DNA of 59,706 nt. Origin: Caulochytrium protostelioides. Taxonomy: Eukaryota; Chytridiomycota; Caulochytriomycetes; Caulochytriales; Caulochytriaceae. The stretch spans positions 1 through 59,706 of the forward strand of contig ML014230.1 of NCBI GenBank assembly GCA_003615045.1. Direction: 5' to 3'. This document shows positions 57,787-59,706 of the stretch, piece by piece. The first letter of the stretch is position 1. Each line of letters starts with the position of its first letter. A model generated the notes under the pieces. The model saw only the letters and a list, made by a program, of their open reading frames with translations, was not told the origin of the DNA and searched no databases. Made by a program: the position numbers and the translations under genes.

Positions 57787-58440
57787 AGTGGTAGTCGTCG
57801 ACAACACAGGAGGAGATGTTGAAGGAGATCTGCGTAATCGTCCACGCATTAGGGGCGTTGTCCTGCACATAGTCGATATTCTCTGCAAGGCGTTCCAGCG
57901 TGTTGGTCCGCAGGGACGGGCTGTACTCGCCCACCGAGACCTCCAGCAGCTCCAGCGAGCCTTTCATAGCCCAGTTGGAGGACGTCGTGACGTAGTATGC
58001 CCAGTTATCGGCGACGCCATAGTGCATCGTTGTGCCGGACTCGGACGTGTCCGGTGACAGTTTGCTATCCTGTTTCACTAAGTTCTGTGTGTCATAGTCC
58101 TCCGACAGCCAGACCCGACGCTTGTCCCCAACATATACGGTCGACAGCCGCGCCCAGTCAAAGTTTAACGGGTCGCCTATCGCTGCCCACACGGCCGAGG
58201 GCTTGGCGCGGGGCACAAAGAATTGGTACGACGTGAAGTGGGACTCTGTGAGGGGGTCCTGGCATGAGGCGTTCGGGGCTGTCCCGTTGAAAACGTTGGG
58301 AAACGCCACCTGCGAGGGGAATTCCAGCAAGTCCGCCGGCGTTGCCCCGGTTACACGACCACATTCGTCTCGGCCTATACCTGGATATGCAAGACCCGGC
58401 TGACTGCCGTCGGCTCTGGTGGGTGTGCGCCCGCCCGAGT
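57600..58440 (-). pseudogene. Broken GPI-anchored secreted-protein gene nested in a Fanzor relic
   Basis: The minus-strand frame ending at 57725 encodes an ectodomain-like region (FTSYQFFVPRAKPSAVWAAI, RVWLSEDYD, HYGVADNWAYYVTTSSNW) with N-glycosylation sites, then ISFNISSCVVDD and a poly-Asp run. Shifted one base, the same triplet repeat encodes poly-Thr, then TKVSTTTTEMQPMG and the hydrophobic tail DVSVTWALGAAGVIAAL. A Thr-rich stalk plus hydrophobic end fits a GPI-anchored protein, so a frameshift near FNISS is likely. A second indel displaces the TAG seen in the left-end paralogue. No signal peptide or ATG is found; the frame runs back into Fanzor sequence. Hence the gene is 5'-truncated and fused, and I treat it as broken. 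The ectodomain family is not recognised. Confidence 0.5.
57746..57790. repeat. (CGT)n trinucleotide repeat inside the broken GPI-protein gene
   Basis: About thirteen triplets, reading as poly-Asp or poly-Thr on the minus strand depending on frame. Confidence 0.9.
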
Positions 58441-58680
58441 TAGAGATCGGCGCAGCTGTCGGGTCCCGGGGGTTCACCTTGGTCATGATCTCCATCGTCT
58501 CGGCATGGGTTTGTGTCGTCCGGAACTCGTCGACCAGGATGGCGCGGAACCGCTGGGCGTCCACCCTTTACGCGTCAGCTGTTGGAACGGCGATCTCGCC
58601 CTTGCCGCCCGGGGCAAACTTGGCGTCGCGTCGCTCCAAGCGGCGGATAGCGTCGCAACAAAAAACAATTTTCGTACGGT
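58435..58680 (-). mobile_element. Fanzor RuvC-II fragment, copy e
   Basis: Reading leftward from about 58650: AAWSDAKFAPGGKGEIAVPT, a stop, then AQRFRAILVDEFRTTQTHAE and TMEIMTKVNPRDP. KFxPxGKG followed by (V/I)LVDEFRT(T/S) is the Fanzor/TnpB RuvC-II region, with Glu of DEF the expected catalytic acid. One stop (complement of about 58565-58567) breaks it. With copy d it brackets the GPI-protein gene in the same orientation, so e and d are probably the two halves of one element. Confidence 0.65.
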
Positions 58681-59095
58681 TAGCCTTTATATTTTCATTG
58701 ACGGATCAGGGCATGGCGGCGTGATGCTTGCGCCTTGGATGTCTCCCTCGAGGAGCGCATCTGTTCATTGCGGTACCGCTGAGTAGCTTTACGCGTCTGG
58801 GACTTGAACAACTGGCACGGCATCTTGTAAAGCAAACAATGCGCCTGCCATATCCCTGCCCTGAGTTTTATGTAGCCCTGACCTTCGACCATAAGTTGGG
58901 CATGTATAACTTCTGCAGATTCCGCTGTCCGCTCTTTAGTATTGCGTTCATTCTCACGAGGACTCTTCCTCGTGCTTGGGCAATCACCACTGCTTGGATT
59001 TTCAACTGTGTGTCACTAATGACCCCCCACGGGCGCCCTGTTGGCGGCTTACATTTCTACCCGCGTCGGGCACACCCTTGCGCCCTCGCGTTTGC
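58681..59095. other. No gene recognised
   Basis: Frames on both strands are open for stretches of up to 175 codons but show no family motif. Base composition is less GC-rich than in the gene-dense middle of the window. Confidence 0.4.
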
Positions 59096-59598
59096 TCAGA
59101 TCGGATGTAACTCTGCCAGCTCCGTGGCTAGTCGTGCCTTACTCTTGACCACCACATCATGGGTGGTCACGACTTTCTCTGCTTCCAGGATGGCTCCCAC
59201 CCTGGGTAACCACTCTTGGGTCGGCCCCTGCTTGGGTCCGACCCCTACTTTTTGAATCGGTGGGTCCACCCGTTGTGGCCACACCTGCCGGCAGGATGTA
59301 CGCGTGATTCTGCTTCTACCTTGCTGGTCCACGCCGTGGATCCCCAGAATGACACTAGTACGTGGTTCTGTGGTGATCACAGTTCTTACCACACCTGCCT
59401 GTCCTTCGTGCGCTATGTCTAATATTGCCTTTCCTGTCGCCTTGATAGGGGTATCGCTCCTCTCTAGGGCAGTGGTCCTCTCTAGGACAGTCGGTCTCTC
59501 TTGGCCAGTGGTCCTTACTGGGACAGTGGGACAGTCCCCTTGATCGTGGGGGTTGCCTCGCGGGGGTAGTCCATATCTGATGAATCCTTGAATGTCAT
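59096..59598 (-). other. Possible degenerate retroelement protease-like region
   Basis: The minus-strand frame at about 59096-59500 reads PIKATGKAILDIAHEGQAG, then TSVILGIHGVDQQGRSRIT, weakly like retropepsin-downstream (V)ILGxDxL segments of LTR retroelement polyproteins. A different frame upstream carries MTFKDSSDMDYPRE and ends in a stop, so at least one frameshift is needed. There is no reverse transcriptase or LTR in view. The call is tentative. Confidence 0.2.
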
Positions 59599-59706
59599 GC
59601 CGAATGGCGAGGTGCTAGCGAGGTTTCATCAGGACGCCATGAGTGCATTGCGTTGGATGTGCACGGCAGCACCGGTGCTAGAGATTTTCTTCGCCGCGCA
59701 GGGACG

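Noticed and set aside
1-59706. tRNA and rRNA genes
   Set aside because: I looked for the conserved T-arm GTTCGA box with paired arms and for rRNA core sequences. GGTTCGA occurs in a Fanzor relic (about 28119) and TTCGAA in the zinc-cluster gene without any cloverleaf. A tRNAscan run would settle it.

Overview
The window looks like the nuclear genome of a fungus, most likely an early-diverging zoosporic (chytrid-like) lineage. The evidence is a Zn2Cys6 transcription factor with a fungal-specific middle domain, Spa2/GIT-type polarity scaffolds, a fungal-type Ump1 starting with MxIVP, and Fanzor relics. Most genes are very GC-rich with third codon positions mostly G/C, and almost all are single-exon; only UMP1 and ERCC8 show clear introns with GTAAGT donors. 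I cannot name the species; the GC-rich chytrid Caulochytrium would fit.

Layout. 0-0.6 kb: 3' tail of a GPI-anchored-protein gene followed by a decayed Fanzor (eukaryotic TnpB-like) C-terminus. 1.5-5.8 kb: a 1457-residue disordered orphan protein. 6.4-10 kb: three co-directional housekeeping genes (MPP6-like exosome cofactor, MTQ2-like eRF1 methyltransferase, GPN2 GTPase). 10.5-15.8 kb: a mosaic accessory island with ABC-transporter relics on opposite strands around an intact, visibly AT-richer Zn2Cys6 regulator, then two head-to-tail Fanzor relics. 15.8-26 kb: UMP1 (proteasome assembly), a DIS3L2-type RNase, a ribose-phosphate diphosphokinase with a ~400-residue insertion, and a secreted protein. 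28.1-28.4 kb: another Fanzor relic. 29.9-34.3 kb: a small membrane protein, ERCC8/CSA and a thiol dioxygenase. 36-44 kb: two tandem SHD (Spa2/GIT) paralogues. 44-55 kb: SMC2, ATG6/Beclin-1, V-ATPase subunit C and ribosomal protein eS10. 57-58.7 kb: an inverted partner of the left-end unit, a Fanzor relic split by a broken GPI-anchored-protein gene. The last 0.6 kb may hold a retroelement remnant.

Together. Most conserved genes serve RNA turnover (MPP6, DIS3L2), translation (MTQ2, eS10), RNA polymerase assembly (GPN2), proteolysis and autophagy (UMP1, ATG6), genome maintenance (SMC2, ERCC8), cell polarity (two SHD proteins) and metabolism or pH homeostasis (PRPS, V-ATPase C). They do not form an operon-like system. 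A shared oddity is long low-complexity insertions inside otherwise conserved enzymes. The most novel material is the Fanzor relic family: at least six fragments, a shared 3' boundary, a 3' hairpin with an apparent compensatory base change, and a host-like gene trapped inside one copy.
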